Part shown: piece by piece, positions 7,701-15,011 of the stretch
How positions within the stretch are numbered: the first letter of the stretch is position 1
How the letters are laid out: every line of letters begins with the position of its first letter
From: Bacillota bacterium
GTDB taxonomy: Bacteria > Bacillota > Clostridia > Oscillospirales > Ruminococcaceae
Direction of reading: 5' to 3'
Assembly (NCBI GenBank): GCA_023457355.1
Contig: JAEWLW010000074.1
Coordinates: 1-28,714, forward strand
DNA: 28,714 nt
Translations under genes and position numbers: made by a program
The notes under the pieces: model-generated
Told to the model about the DNA's origin: nothing
The model's database searches: none
The model's input: only the letters and a program-made list of their open reading frames with translations

Positions 7701-8261
7701 CAGGATGTTCTGTTGTTCGGCGATACCGTGATTCTGTACCTCGATATAATAATTCTCGCGCCCGAAAATTTCAATATATTTTTCGGCGGCCTGCCTGGCG
7801 CCATCGTAATCCCCCGCGGTCAGCAGCCGCGGAATCTGCCCAGACAGGCAGGCCGACAGGGCGATCAACCCTTCGGACTTTTGCGCCAGCAGCGCCAGAT
7901 CGACGCGCGGCTTGGTATAAAACCCTTCGATACAGCCGTGCGACACCAGCGAAATCAGGTTCTGATAACCGATCATATCCTTGCACAGCAACACCAGATG
8001 GTGCGGCGAAGAATCGATGCGGTGCACCTTATCCTGCATGCTGCGCGGCGCAACATAAACCTCACACCCGATGATGGGCTTTATGCCGACGGCCTTTGCC
8101 TTTTTATAAAAATCGATAACGCCGTACATCACACCGTGGTCGGTGATGGCCATAGCGGGCTGGCCGATGGCTTTGGCGTGGTCCAGCACCCGGTCGATGC
8201 GGCAGGCGCCATCCAACAGGCTGTATTCGGTGTGCAGGTGCAGGTGAACAAAACGATCCAT
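4734..8261 (-). CDS. dnaE: DNA polymerase III alpha subunit
   Basis: The product is about 1175 residues. An N-terminal PHP domain (HLHTEYSLLDGACR near residue 8, AITDHGVMYG near 40) precedes the polymerase core, with GPGRGSGAGSLAAYC (about 355-370), the catalytic PDFDIDF (about 396-402) and MDFLGLRNLT carrying the third aspartate. A helix-hairpin-helix region follows, then an OB fold near the C-terminus (VSIAAVVDAKKLTITKKGD). It is the C-family replicative polymerase, which acts at the fork with the sliding clamp. The ATG at 8261 overlaps the whiA stop (TGATG) and has GGGGAGG upstream; a TTG one codon earlier is also possible. Firmicutes usually also carry PolC, which is not in this window. 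Confidence 0.97.
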   Translation of the reverse strand: MDRFVHLHLHTEYSLLDGACRIDRVLDHAKAIGQPAMAITDHGVMYGVIDFYKKAKAVGIKPIIGCEVYVAPRSMQDKVHRIDSSPHHLVLLCKDMIGYQNLISLVSHGCIEGFYTKPRVDLALLAQKSEGLIALSACLSGQIPRLLTAGDYDGARQAAEKYIEIFGRENYYIEVQNHGIAEQQNILPMLRRLAGELGVGIVATNDAHYIRREDSRMQHVLTCIQTNTTVENSSMEFATDAFFVKTREEMQKALPGFEDALDTTLEIAERCNVDFTFGELKLPSFTAPDGRDNREYFRTSCYEGLRRHYGANPPQEITDRLEYELSVIEKMGYVDYYLIVHDFIAYAKSQGIPVGPGRGSGAGSLAAYCIGITGVDPMKYHLIFERFLNPERVSMPDFDIDFCYVRRPEVIEYVVRRYGADHVAQIITFGTMAARAAIRDSGRALGMSYQQVDTVAKLVPAELGITLSRALTSSKDFKRLYDEDSAAHDLIDVAMSLEGMPRHASTHAAGVVISKEPVERYVPLQSGEDAIVTQFPMGTLEELGLLKMDFLGLRNLTVIADCERMIHRTNPQFSADAIPLDDTAVYAMFSKGYTEGVFQFESGGMRQVLTQLGPEHMEDLIAVISLYRPGPMESIPRYIQNRHKPELVTYKHPKLKNILEVTYGCIVYQEQVMQICRELAGFSYGRADLVRRAMSKKKASVMQKEREHFIYGLKNDDGTIECAGCIANGIPESVASDIFDEMSAFAAYAFNKSHAAAYAYISYQTAYLKCHYPKEYMAALLTSILDNTPKVVSYIGECARLGIRILPPDVNESLEEFSATEQGIRFGLLAIKNLGRAVVRALLDARDKNGRFTDIYDFCDRLYESDLRRRSLESLIKCGACDGFGLSRRALFSGIEALLENIDRVHKANISGQVNLFEGLTADENISHQQIAQQPEYDPSQLLKMEKEIVGLYVSGHPLLAYRDLIASLPVVQVSDILASAEHKTDALHDDARVSIAAVVDAKKLTITKKGDTMAYLAVEDLTGSIEVLVFPRVLEKYTALTDVDRLAVLSGRLSYREEEDPKLILEEARPMDDVGSASQQAGIYANKSGKPEEKARKKTTKPGLYLKVSAPVAPAWHSAQKYMAVFDGSTPVYVYFTEKRQLTLAPRSMWVSPCDVLLRVLKEELGEQNVAVVE

Positions 8262-9163
8262 CAAACCGCCTCCCCTTTATCGCGCTGCTGCTGCGCCGCC
8301 TGTGCAATCTGGTTGAGGCGATGGTTTATCCCTGAACGCGACAGCCCTGAAAGCTTTGACAATTCCGAGAGAGACGCCTCGGGATTCTCTTCGCGCAGGC
8401 GCGCCACCGCCACTGTCTGTGGGGCCAGCGCTTCCAGCTGGTTGTGTGCACGCAAAATCTGAATATCCGCAAGCTGCTTCTCGGCGGCCTTGAACAGCTT
8501 TCCGGCGTTGGCCGCGTCGCAATTGGCCGCCCGGTTGGCGCGGTTGCGCAAGTCCTTGTAGATTTTAGTTTCCATCAATTCCAGCGAACAACGGGTCGCG
8601 CCGACCATCGTCAAGAGGTCCTCAATCTGTTCGCTTTCTTTAAAATAGAGTACGGTTTGCCCGCGGCGCACAGTCGATTTTGGCGGATACCCGACCGTCG
8701 ACAGCAGTTCAAACAGAATGTCGGCCAAGGCGTCGTAGGGCGGCAGCAGCTCAAGGTGGTAGCTTTTAACCGGCTCACTGATGGTGCCGCAGGCCATGAA
8801 CGCCCCGCTGAAAAACATCGGAAAATTTTCCGCCGACATCAGCACCCTGTTAAAACGCTCTTCGCTGTGCTCAAAACTGCGCAGCAGACGGGCCGCATCG
8901 TCGGGGCGGCTTAATTCCACCGTATAAAGCTGTGCACCGCGCGGCGCTTTCTGCTCTGAAAAAGCGGCGCGCACGCCGACGGTGTCCTTGATGGCAAAGC
9001 CGTAAAGCTTCGAGACAGTCAAATGCTCGGTGGAAATGGAAATGCCCCGGCTGTCAAACCGTTTGCCCATCAAAAGCAGGCCGTAACAAAAAGCCCTGTA
9101 ATAGGGGCTTTTTGACGGCCTTGAGAGATATATTTCTTCTTTGACACGCGCTGCATAGGACAA
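8261..9163 (-). CDS. whiA: WhiA DNA-binding regulator
   Basis: The product is 300 residues, normal for WhiA (about 300-320). The N-terminal part has the homing-endonuclease-like fold of the family (FDSRGISISTEHLTVSKLYG), without a nuclease role in known members. The C-terminal helix-turn-helix includes NPEASLSELSKLSGLSRSGI. In studied Gram-positive bacteria WhiA affects sporulation or cell division and chromosome segregation. The TTG start gives MSYAARVKEEI, which matches the family N-terminus (MSFxxxVKxE), and GAGG lies nine bases upstream. It starts 14 bp after the rapZ stop and shares one base with dnaE. In many Firmicutes yvcK sits between rapZ and whiA; here it is absent. Confidence 0.95.
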   Translation of the reverse strand: MSYAARVKEEIYLSRPSKSPYYRAFCYGLLLMGKRFDSRGISISTEHLTVSKLYGFAIKDTVGVRAAFSEQKAPRGAQLYTVELSRPDDAARLLRSFEHSEERFNRVLMSAENFPMFFSGAFMACGTISEPVKSYHLELLPPYDALADILFELLSTVGYPPKSTVRRGQTVLYFKESEQIEDLLTMVGATRCSLELMETKIYKDLRNRANRAANCDAANAGKLFKAAEKQLADIQILRAHNQLEALAPQTVAVARLREENPEASLSELSKLSGLSRSGINHRLNQIAQAAQQQRDKGEAV

Positions 9164-9177
9164 ACTGTGTCACCTCA

Positions 9178-10032
9178 TCAACGTTGGTAATCGCGGTGTA
9201 AAACCAAAACGGAATCGTTGTTTTCTTTAAGCCGCTTGTACAGCCGTTCGGCAAACGAAACCGAACGGTGTTTGCCGCCGGTGCAGCCAAACGCGATCAC
9301 CAGGCTGCTTTTGCCCTCGCGGACATAGAGCGGCAGCGAATAATCAATCATCGCGTTATAAGAATCCAGCAACCCGTTCGATTCTTCAAAACTGAAAACA
9401 TAACCGCTGACCCGCTCGTCACAGCCGGTCAGCGGGCGCAATTCCTGAATATAGTGCGGATTCGGCAGGCAACGCACATCCAGCACAATGTCGGCATCCG
9501 CCGGAATGCCGTATTTAAATCCGAACGACATGATGGTGATGGCCATAGCATTGCTGCTTTTAGAGAAAAACAGCGACACAATGCGCTCTTTCAGCTGTGA
9601 GGAAGACAGCGTCGATGTATCAATCAGGTAATCGGCACAGGCGCGCACCGGACTCAGGGCCTTGCGCTCCAGCAGAATGGCCTGCTGCAAGACATTGACG
9701 GAATCATCCATGAGCGGATGCTTGCGGCGCGTCTCTTTGAAGCGGCGAATCAGCACCTCATCGGCGGAATCCAGAAAAAGGGTCCGTACGTTAAACCCCC
9801 GGTCGGTAAATTTTTTCTTCGTCTCACTGAAATTATCAAAATAGCAGTTGCTGCGGATATCCACCACAACGGCGTATTTATCATGTCGGGCCGACGTCTG
9901 GCACAGCGCGATAAACTGCTCCAACAGCTCGGCCGGAATATTGTCGATGCAAAAGTAGCCGATATCTTCAAGGGCATGTACAGCCTGCGATTTTCCGGCG
10001 CCCGAAAGGCCGGTGATAATCAAAAAGTCCAT
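9178..10032 (-). CDS. rapZ: RapZ/YvcJ family nucleotide-binding protein
   Basis: The product is 284 residues, as usual for the family. An N-terminal Walker A motif GLSGAGKS (8-15) is followed by the family pattern ALEDIGYFCIDNIP. The C-terminal domain has the signature AFGCTGGKHRSV near residue 250. In E. coli RapZ is an RNase E adaptor that controls GlmS through small RNAs. The Firmicute orthologue YvcJ binds and hydrolyses nucleotides and its target is less clear. AGAGGA precedes the ATG. It lies between murB and whiA in the same operon, which fits a regulatory link to wall precursor synthesis. The family is certain; the Firmicute role is not. Confidence 0.95.
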   Translation of the reverse strand: MDFLIITGLSGAGKSQAVHALEDIGYFCIDNIPAELLEQFIALCQTSARHDKYAVVVDIRSNCYFDNFSETKKKFTDRGFNVRTLFLDSADEVLIRRFKETRRKHPLMDDSVNVLQQAILLERKALSPVRACADYLIDTSTLSSSQLKERIVSLFFSKSSNAMAITIMSFGFKYGIPADADIVLDVRCLPNPHYIQELRPLTGCDERVSGYVFSFEESNGLLDSYNAMIDYSLPLYVREGKSSLVIAFGCTGGKHRSVSFAERLYKRLKENNDSVLVLHRDYQR

Positions 10033-10047
10033 TTTAGTATCCTCTTG

Positions 10048-10953
10048 TTATGCCAGATATTTAACTTCGGGTTCAAGTATCGTGCCTGTTTTTCGCAGAA
10101 CCTCGGTTTTGACGGCCTCAAACAAGGCCAGCACATCGCGGCAGGTTGCATCGCCGGTGTTGATGACAAACCCCGCATGTTTGGTGCTTACCTGCGCGCC
10201 CCCAACCGAAAAGCCCTTTAGGCCGCATTGCTCAATGATTGCGGCAGCGTAGCCGTTTTGAGGGCGCTTAAAGGCGCTGCCCGCGCTGGGATACTCCAGC
10301 GGCTGCTTTGCGACGCGGCGGGCCAGAATATCCTTCATGCGCGTGTCAATAGCCGCGGGCGCATCGGGCGTCAGCGCAAAATCGGCGGCGCAGATAACCT
10401 GCCCTTCCGCCTGAAACCGGCTGGTGCGGTAGGCAAACCCCGCCTGTTCCGCCGGCAACGTATTAAACTCGCCATTTTTGTCCAATGCGCGGATAGAAGC
10501 CGCCACATCCCTGATTTCTCCACCGTAGGCACCCGCGTTCATATAAACTGCGCCGCCCACGCTTCCGGGTATGCCATAAGCAAATTCCAATCCGCCCAGC
10601 CCCTGCTGCTGCGCATAGCGGCAAAGCTGCGCCAGCGTCGCGCCCGCCTGCGCCGAAAGGATGTTGCCATCCCGCACAATGCCGCTCATCGGTTGCGAAA
10701 ATGCAATGACCGCGCCTCGCAGGCCCTCGTCGGCGACCAGCAGATTGGAACCGTTGCCCACAACATGAACCGGAACAGACTGTGCCCGGCAAAAGGCAAG
10801 TACCTGCGCCGCCTGTACTTCACTGGCGGGGGTGATAAAAACCTCGGCGGGCCCCCCGATGTGAAAGGACGTATGCCGGCGCATCGGTTCCTCACACAAA
10901 AACAAGCATCCTGTTTCCCGAAGCATTTCTTTCAGGGCGTCTGTCTGCGACAT
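10048..10953 (-). CDS. murB: UDP-N-acetylenolpyruvoylglucosamine reductase
   Basis: The product is 301 residues. MurB reduces UDP-GlcNAc-enolpyruvate to UDP-MurNAc with NADPH and bound FAD, the second committed step of peptidoglycan synthesis. The FAD-binding segments are visible: HTSFHIGGPAEV (27-38), VGNGSNLLV (65-73) and GIPGSVGGAVYMNAGAYGGE (127-146). The catalytic serine lies in PSAGSAFKRP (about 226) and the glutamate in LEPEVKYL at the C-terminus. The arrangement fits the shorter type II MurB of Firmicutes. AGGAGG is eleven bases before ATG, a little far. It follows hprK by 50 bp and precedes rapZ by 15 bp. Confidence 0.97.
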   Translation of the reverse strand: MSQTDALKEMLRETGCLFLCEEPMRRHTSFHIGGPAEVFITPASEVQAAQVLAFCRAQSVPVHVVGNGSNLLVADEGLRGAVIAFSQPMSGIVRDGNILSAQAGATLAQLCRYAQQQGLGGLEFAYGIPGSVGGAVYMNAGAYGGEIRDVAASIRALDKNGEFNTLPAEQAGFAYRTSRFQAEGQVICAADFALTPDAPAAIDTRMKDILARRVAKQPLEYPSAGSAFKRPQNGYAAAIIEQCGLKGFSVGGAQVSTKHAGFVINTGDATCRDVLALFEAVKTEVLRKTGTILEPEVKYLA

Positions 10954-11003
10954 CAGTTTGGTTTCCTCCTAATCAGTGGCGTTGTTAAAAAAGCGCGTCG
11001 GCA

Positions 11004-11975
11004 TTACTGCCAATAGCTGTTAACTGCAATTTTCTCCACCGGGGGCAGCGCATCCTCCGGCATGCCAAGCCCGCGCATCAGGTCATGCGGCGCGCTGTAG
11101 CCCAATTTTTTAAGCCGAAGGTTCATCGTCGCCGCTTCAATGATAACCGCAAGATTGCGGCCAGGCTTGACAGGGATGGTCACGCAGGGAATTTTGATGC
11201 CCAAAATATCCATGACCTGATTTTCAAAGCCCAGGCGGTCGTAGGGTGTTTCGTCGCTCCAGGGCTCAAGCTGCACAATCAGGAGAATTTTTTCAGCGAT
11301 CTTTACGGCGCGCATGCCGAACATGCGCTGCGCGTTAATAACACCTATGCCCCGCAGTTCCATAAAATGCCGGATATTGTCCGGAGAGGTACCAACCAGC
11401 GCTTTGCTGGAAACCTTGCGGATTTCAACCGCATCATCCGCCACCAGACGGTGCCCGCGCACAATCAGCTCAACCGCCACCTCGCTCTTGCCGATGCCGC
11501 TTTCACCCAAAATTAATACGCCATCGCCAAAAAGCTCCATCAGCACACCGTGGCGGGTGATGCGCGGCGCAAGGTCGACGTTCAGCTGTGAAATCAGCGA
11601 CGACATAAACGAACAGGTGTTCTCGTCGGTGCGCAGCAGCGGAATCTGCGCATTTTCAGCCGCAGCAATCAGCGACGGGCAAACCTCCAGCCTGCGGGTG
11701 ATGATGACGACGGGCGGCTTTAATGAAAAAAGACGCTCCAGCCGCTGGGCTGCCACCGAAGTTTTAAGTGTATGCAAGTAGCCCATCTCGGTCTTGCCTA
11801 AAATCTGAACCCTGGTATTGTCAAATATATCGAAATAGCCCGCCATTTGCAGGCCGGGGCGGTTGACCTCGGTACTGGTGATATTAATTTGATCCGCAGG
11901 AACCGGCAGATAAATCGTTTCCAGTTTAAATTCTTCAATCAACTTGGCCAGCGTAATTTGAAATTTTGTCGACAT
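11004..11975 (-). CDS. hprK: HPr kinase/phosphorylase
   Basis: The product is 323 residues from ATG at 11975, which has AAGGTG upstream; a GTG four codons earlier is less likely. HprK phosphorylates HPr on a serine in response to fructose 1,6-bisphosphate and removes the phosphate when phosphate is high, which drives carbon catabolite repression in Firmicutes. Motifs visible are the P-loop GESGIGKS (157-164), LVADDAVEI (177-185) and the HPrK/P C-terminal signature around ELRGIGVINAQRMFG. It is the first gene of the operon behind a near-consensus promoter. PfkA, encoded at the other end of the operon, makes its activator. Confidence 0.97.
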   Translation of the reverse strand: MSTKFQITLAKLIEEFKLETIYLPVPADQINITSTEVNRPGLQMAGYFDIFDNTRVQILGKTEMGYLHTLKTSVAAQRLERLFSLKPPVVIITRRLEVCPSLIAAAENAQIPLLRTDENTCSFMSSLISQLNVDLAPRITRHGVLMELFGDGVLILGESGIGKSEVAVELIVRGHRLVADDAVEIRKVSSKALVGTSPDNIRHFMELRGIGVINAQRMFGMRAVKIAEKILLIVQLEPWSDETPYDRLGFENQVMDILGIKIPCVTIPVKPGRNLAVIIEAATMNLRLKKLGYSAPHDLMRGLGMPEDALPPVEKIAVNSYWQ

Positions 11976-12017
11976 GCTTATCAGCACCTTTAGCTATCAT
12001 TTTTTTACTATGGGCTC

Positions 12018-12046
12018 ATTATACAAGAATATCTGCTATTTTTCAA
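12018..12046 (-). promoter_or_regulatory. Promoter of the hprK-pfkA operon
   Basis: On the minus strand -35 TTGAAA (12041-12046) and -10 TATAAT (12018-12023) are separated by 17 bases. It is a near-perfect housekeeping promoter about 40 bases before the hprK ATG. No other promoter of this quality was seen inside the operon. Confidence 0.85.
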
Positions 12047-12098
12047 ACGTATTGTCCGCATAAAAGATTCTTTTTTAGTTTTCTTTTTATAATCTAAA

Positions 12099-12107
12099 TG
12101 GTATAAT
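12099..12107 (+). promoter_or_regulatory. Extended -10 promoter for the glycosyltransferase gene
   Basis: TGGTATAAT forms an extended -10 (TG-N-TATAAT); the -35 region (TTTTCT) is weak, as usual for such promoters. The transcript would have a leader of about 150 bases with short GC-rich dyads. A second TATAAT at 12204-12209 is a possible alternative, with a badly spaced -35 (TTGCCC, 19 bases). Confidence 0.6.
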
Positions 12108-12261
12108 AGCCGCGAATCATTTTTTATATCCCGAAAATGTCCCGCGGTCAGCTCAAAACACGTTGGCCGCCTGTTGGTTTGCCCAAAACCATGGGCCGCT
12201 GCATATAATAAACAGGACATCCCCACCTGGTTGCAGACAAAAAACAATCGGAGGAAACATT

Positions 12262-13431
12262 GTGAAAATTGCGATTTTTGTGGAGACTTATCTCCCCTAT
12301 CTCAACGGTGTTGTAACACACGTTAAAATACTGCGCGAGGGTCTCATCCATAATGGGCATGAAGTTCTAATTGTAACAGCCGACAAGAGTGTCCGTGAGC
12401 ATGTCGTTCAGGACGGCGTGTTGCGCTGCCCCGCATTGGAAGTCAAAAAAATTTATGGCTATGGACTTTCGAGCCCGCTGAGCCTGACGCTTAAAAAGAA
12501 AATCAGGGAATTCAACCCCGACATCATTCATATTCAGCAGGAGTTCGGCATCGGTCTGGCCGGTATACGCGCCGCGCGGGCACTGCGCGTGCCACTGGTT
12601 TATACGCTGCATACCATGTACGACGATTATCTTTATTATATCGCACCGCGCCCGCTCACCGATATGGTGCGGCGCATCTCCCACAATTACATTCGTTTTA
12701 TTGCGCGTCGCGCAGATATCGTCACAGGCCCCTCTAAAAAATGTGTTGACTATCTGGCAAATGCGGGTGTTCACCGCAAGGTTTATGTTATTCCCAACTC
12801 GGTCGAGCTGGAGAACTATACGGAGGACGCCACCACGCCGGAGCAGCGCGCCGAGATACGAAAGCGCTTTTCAATACCCGAAAATGCTTTCGTTGCCTGC
12901 TTCTGCGGGCGCATCGGCAAAGAAAAGGGCGTTGATAACCTCATCCGACTCTGGAAGGAACAGATTGGCACCCAGAGCAATTCCTATTTGATGATCATTG
13001 GCAACGGCCCTGCGCGGGAAGAGCTTGAGCAGTTGGCAGCTAGTCTTGGCATCAGAGACCGGGTTATTTTTACGGGCGCGGTGGCGCACGAGGATATTCC
13101 GCCCTACTATGCCTGCTGCAATGCCTACGCGACCGCCTCGCTTTCGGAGATGTACTCCATCTCCATGCTGGAAGCACAGGCCTCCGGCCTGCCGGTGGTG
13201 CAGCGTCTGGATCCCGATAATATTGATCAGATCAAGGTGGGCATCAACGGCTTTTTGTTTGAAACACCGGACGAGTTCGGCAGGATTATGAAAGAACTGC
13301 ACAACCTGACCCCTGCGGAACATCAGGCGCTGAGCGCCTCGGTGCGCGAATCGGTCACAGAGCGCAGCAGCGGCAGCATCGCAAGTTATATGCTGGATCT
13401 GTACCAAAAAGCAATTAATAAAAATGCCTGA
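12262..13431 (+). CDS. GT4-family glycosyltransferase, probably glycolipid-forming
   Basis: The product is 389 residues from a GTG start at 12262, chosen because CGGAGG lies seven bases upstream and the sequence then begins MKIAIFVETYLPYLNGVVTH, the typical GT-B opening. Two Rossmann domains are evident. TLHTMYDDYLYYI (about 115-127) is the pattern of the 1,2-diacylglycerol 3-glucosyltransferase group. CFCGRIGKEKGVDNLI (213-228) begins the nucleotide-sugar domain, and the EX7E pair is E296 and E304 in SEMYSISMLEA. It probably transfers glucose from UDP-glucose to diacylglycerol at the inner membrane face; galU about 2.6 kb away could supply the donor. The acceptor cannot be proven from sequence. 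It stands alone between its own promoter and a terminator. Confidence 0.85.
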   Translation: MKIAIFVETYLPYLNGVVTHVKILREGLIHNGHEVLIVTADKSVREHVVQDGVLRCPALEVKKIYGYGLSSPLSLTLKKKIREFNPDIIHIQQEFGIGLAGIRAARALRVPLVYTLHTMYDDYLYYIAPRPLTDMVRRISHNYIRFIARRADIVTGPSKKCVDYLANAGVHRKVYVIPNSVELENYTEDATTPEQRAEIRKRFSIPENAFVACFCGRIGKEKGVDNLIRLWKEQIGTQSNSYLMIIGNGPAREELEQLAASLGIRDRVIFTGAVAHEDIPPYYACCNAYATASLSEMYSISMLEAQASGLPVVQRLDPDNIDQIKVGINGFLFETPDEFGRIMKELHNLTPAEHQALSASVRESVTERSSGSIASYMLDLYQKAINKNA

Positions 13432-13460
13432 GTGAAAGCACTGTTTTAAAGCATTTTTAG

Positions 13461-13485
13461 AAAACGGGGGTCTTTCCCCGCTTTT
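13461..13485 (+). terminator. Likely terminator of the glycosyltransferase gene
   Basis: AAAACGGGG and CCCCG plus CTTTT form a short GC stem with a six-base loop and a four-T tail about 30 bases after the stop. It is weak but well placed. Confidence 0.45.
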
Positions 13486-13574
13486 ACTGTCGGTTGGCAG
13501 AAAAAGTGCTGTGCCACAACCCACATAAATTGAGACGTGTTTTCCGCTCTTAAGCGCGGGAAATCAGCACGGCA

Positions 13575-13650
13575 AGCCCTTATAAAAAGTATATTATTTT
13601 TATTAAGGGCTATATTAAACAGCGCTGTTCCCTGTATGGAAACAGCGCTG
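13575..13650. terminator. Two adjacent long dyads between convergent genes
   Basis: Positions 13620-13650 form a stem of about 13 bp (arms containing CAGCGCTGTT) about 18 bases after the prfB stop on the minus strand. Positions 13575-13611 form a second stem, AGCCCTTATAAAAA against its near-perfect complement with one bulge. Together they separate the convergent glycosyltransferase and prfB genes and probably stop transcription from either side. Confidence 0.6.
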
Positions 13651-13667
13651 TATGGTTCATACTAAGC

Positions 13668-14795
13668 CTATTGAGCCTGCTGTTGCAGCGTTCCCAGGCT
13701 GGCTGCCTTGAGATAGGCATTGATAAAGCCGTCAATATCACCATCCATCACGGCGTTGATGTTGCCCGACTCAAAACCGGTGCGGTGGTCCTTCGCCAGC
13801 GTATAGGGCATAAACACATAAGAGCGTATCTGGCTGCCCCAGGCAATTTCCTTCTGCACGCCCTTGATATCCTCAATGCGCTCCAAATGTTCGCGCTCCT
13901 TAATTTCAACCAACTTGGAACGCAGCATCTTCATCGCCATATCGCGATTCTGGAACTGGCTGCGCTCATTCTGACAGGCGACGACAATGCCGGTGGGGAT
14001 ATGCGTAATGCGAACCGCCGACGACGTTTTATTGACGTGCTGGCCGCCCGCGCCGCTGGAACGGAAGACATCCATCTTCAAATCTTCCGGGCGAATATCG
14101 ATTTCGATGGTATCATCAATTTCCGGCATCACCTCCAGCGAGGCAAACGAGGTATGGCGCCGACCGGAAGCGTCAAACGGAGAGATGCGCACTAACCGGT
14201 GCACGCCCCCCTCCGACTTTAAATAGCCGTAGGCGTTAAGTCCTTCAATAATGATGCTGGCGCTTTTGAGCCCTGCCTCGTCGCCGTCGAGATAATCCAC
14301 AATTTTATAGGAAAAGCCGTGGCGCTCGGCCCAGCGGGTGTACATGCGGTAAAGCATCTGCGCCCAGTCCTGCGCCTCGGTGCCGCCGGCACCCGCATGG
14401 AAAGTCAGAATTGCGTTCTGGCCGTCATATTCGCCGGTTAAAAGCGTCGAAAGCTTCATCTCGTCGAGCTTGGCAAAAAAGCTGTCGCTAATCGCTTCAA
14501 TCTCCTGCAAAACGCTTTCGTCGTTTTCCTCCTGCGCAATTTCAATCAGCGTCGTGGCGTCCTCATACTTGGTGGTGAGCGCGTCATATTCCTCTATGCG
14601 GTTTTTGAGCTGTTTTGTGCGGGAGAGCACCTGCTGGGAATTTTCAAGGTCATCCCAAAAACCCGGTTCAGCCGCCTTCATTTCCAGCTCCGCTACCTGA
14701 TCACCCAGTCCTTTGTAGTTTATCGCCTCCGCTAAATCCAAAAGCTCAGGCTTTCGGGCGGAAAGTGCCAATCGCATTTCTTCGAGCTGAAGCAT
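13668..14795 (-). CDS. prfB: Peptide chain release factor 2
   Basis: The product is about 375 residues. It recognises UGA and UAA stop codons and triggers peptide release on the ribosome. The GGQ motif is in SSGAGGQHVNKTSSAVRI, and the anticodon-like tripeptide SPF is in VRISPFDASGRR, which identifies RF2 rather than RF1. I place the start at ATG 14795, where AAGGATGG lies five bases upstream; an ATG three codons earlier would overlap that ribosome site. The frame is continuous from start to stop: the in-frame UGA and +1 programmed frameshift that autoregulates many prfB genes near codon 25 is absent. It is a single gene with a strong promoter; secA, a common upstream neighbour, is not here. 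Confidence 0.96.
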   Translation of the reverse strand: MLQLEEMRLALSARKPELLDLAEAINYKGLGDQVAELEMKAAEPGFWDDLENSQQVLSRTKQLKNRIEEYDALTTKYEDATTLIEIAQEENDESVLQEIEAISDSFFAKLDEMKLSTLLTGEYDGQNAILTFHAGAGGTEAQDWAQMLYRMYTRWAERHGFSYKIVDYLDGDEAGLKSASIIIEGLNAYGYLKSEGGVHRLVRISPFDASGRRHTSFASLEVMPEIDDTIEIDIRPEDLKMDVFRSSGAGGQHVNKTSSAVRITHIPTGIVVACQNERSQFQNRDMAMKMLRSKLVEIKEREHLERIEDIKGVQKEIAWGSQIRSYVFMPYTLAKDHRTGFESGNINAVMDGDIDGFINAYLKAASLGTLQQQAQ

Positions 14796-14826
14796 GTTAT
14801 CCATCCTTTATTCAATGTCGTTTGTT

Positions 14827-14855
14827 ATTATACGGAAAAAGGCGGTTGTTGTAAA
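14827..14855 (-). promoter_or_regulatory. Promoter of prfB
   Basis: On the minus strand -35 TTTACA (14850-14855), 17 bases, and -10 TATAAT (14827-14832). The start of transcription would be about 25 bases before the prfB ATG. Confidence 0.8.
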
Positions 14856-14898
14856 GGGCGGAAAACCAATGCCGCAAGGTTTATTCACAAATTATCAA

Positions 14899-14927
14899 TT
14901 GTGCTTTAACCGTCCCTACGTTATAAT
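14899..14927 (+). promoter_or_regulatory. Promoter of the RING-protein/galU unit
   Basis: A perfect -10 TATAAT (14922-14927) follows a weak -35 TTGTGC (14899-14904) at 17 bases. It lies back to back with the prfB promoter. Confidence 0.6.
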
Positions 14928-14959
14928 GGAATTATTAACAATAAAATGAAAATGTAGTC

Positions 14960-14980
14960 GCGGGCTCCCCGATTGCCCGC
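14960..14980 (+). other. Leader hairpin before the RING-protein gene
   Basis: GCGGGC and GCCCGC form a perfect 6-bp stem with a nine-base loop in the 5' leader, about 25 bases before the ribosome site. There is no T-run, so it is not a terminator. A role in mRNA stability is possible. Confidence 0.35.
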
Positions 14981-15011
14981 ACCGCTTATTTCCCGAATGG
15001 AGGGTCCTGAT

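Noticed and set aside
7509..8462. A 317-codon plus-strand frame opposite dnaE and whiA
   Set aside because: It lies fully antisense to two certain genes, has no ribosome site, and its composition mirrors the codon use of those genes.
12008..12247. A 79-codon minus-strand frame before hprK
   Set aside because: It overlaps the hprK promoter and the leader of the glycosyltransferase gene and has no ribosome site.
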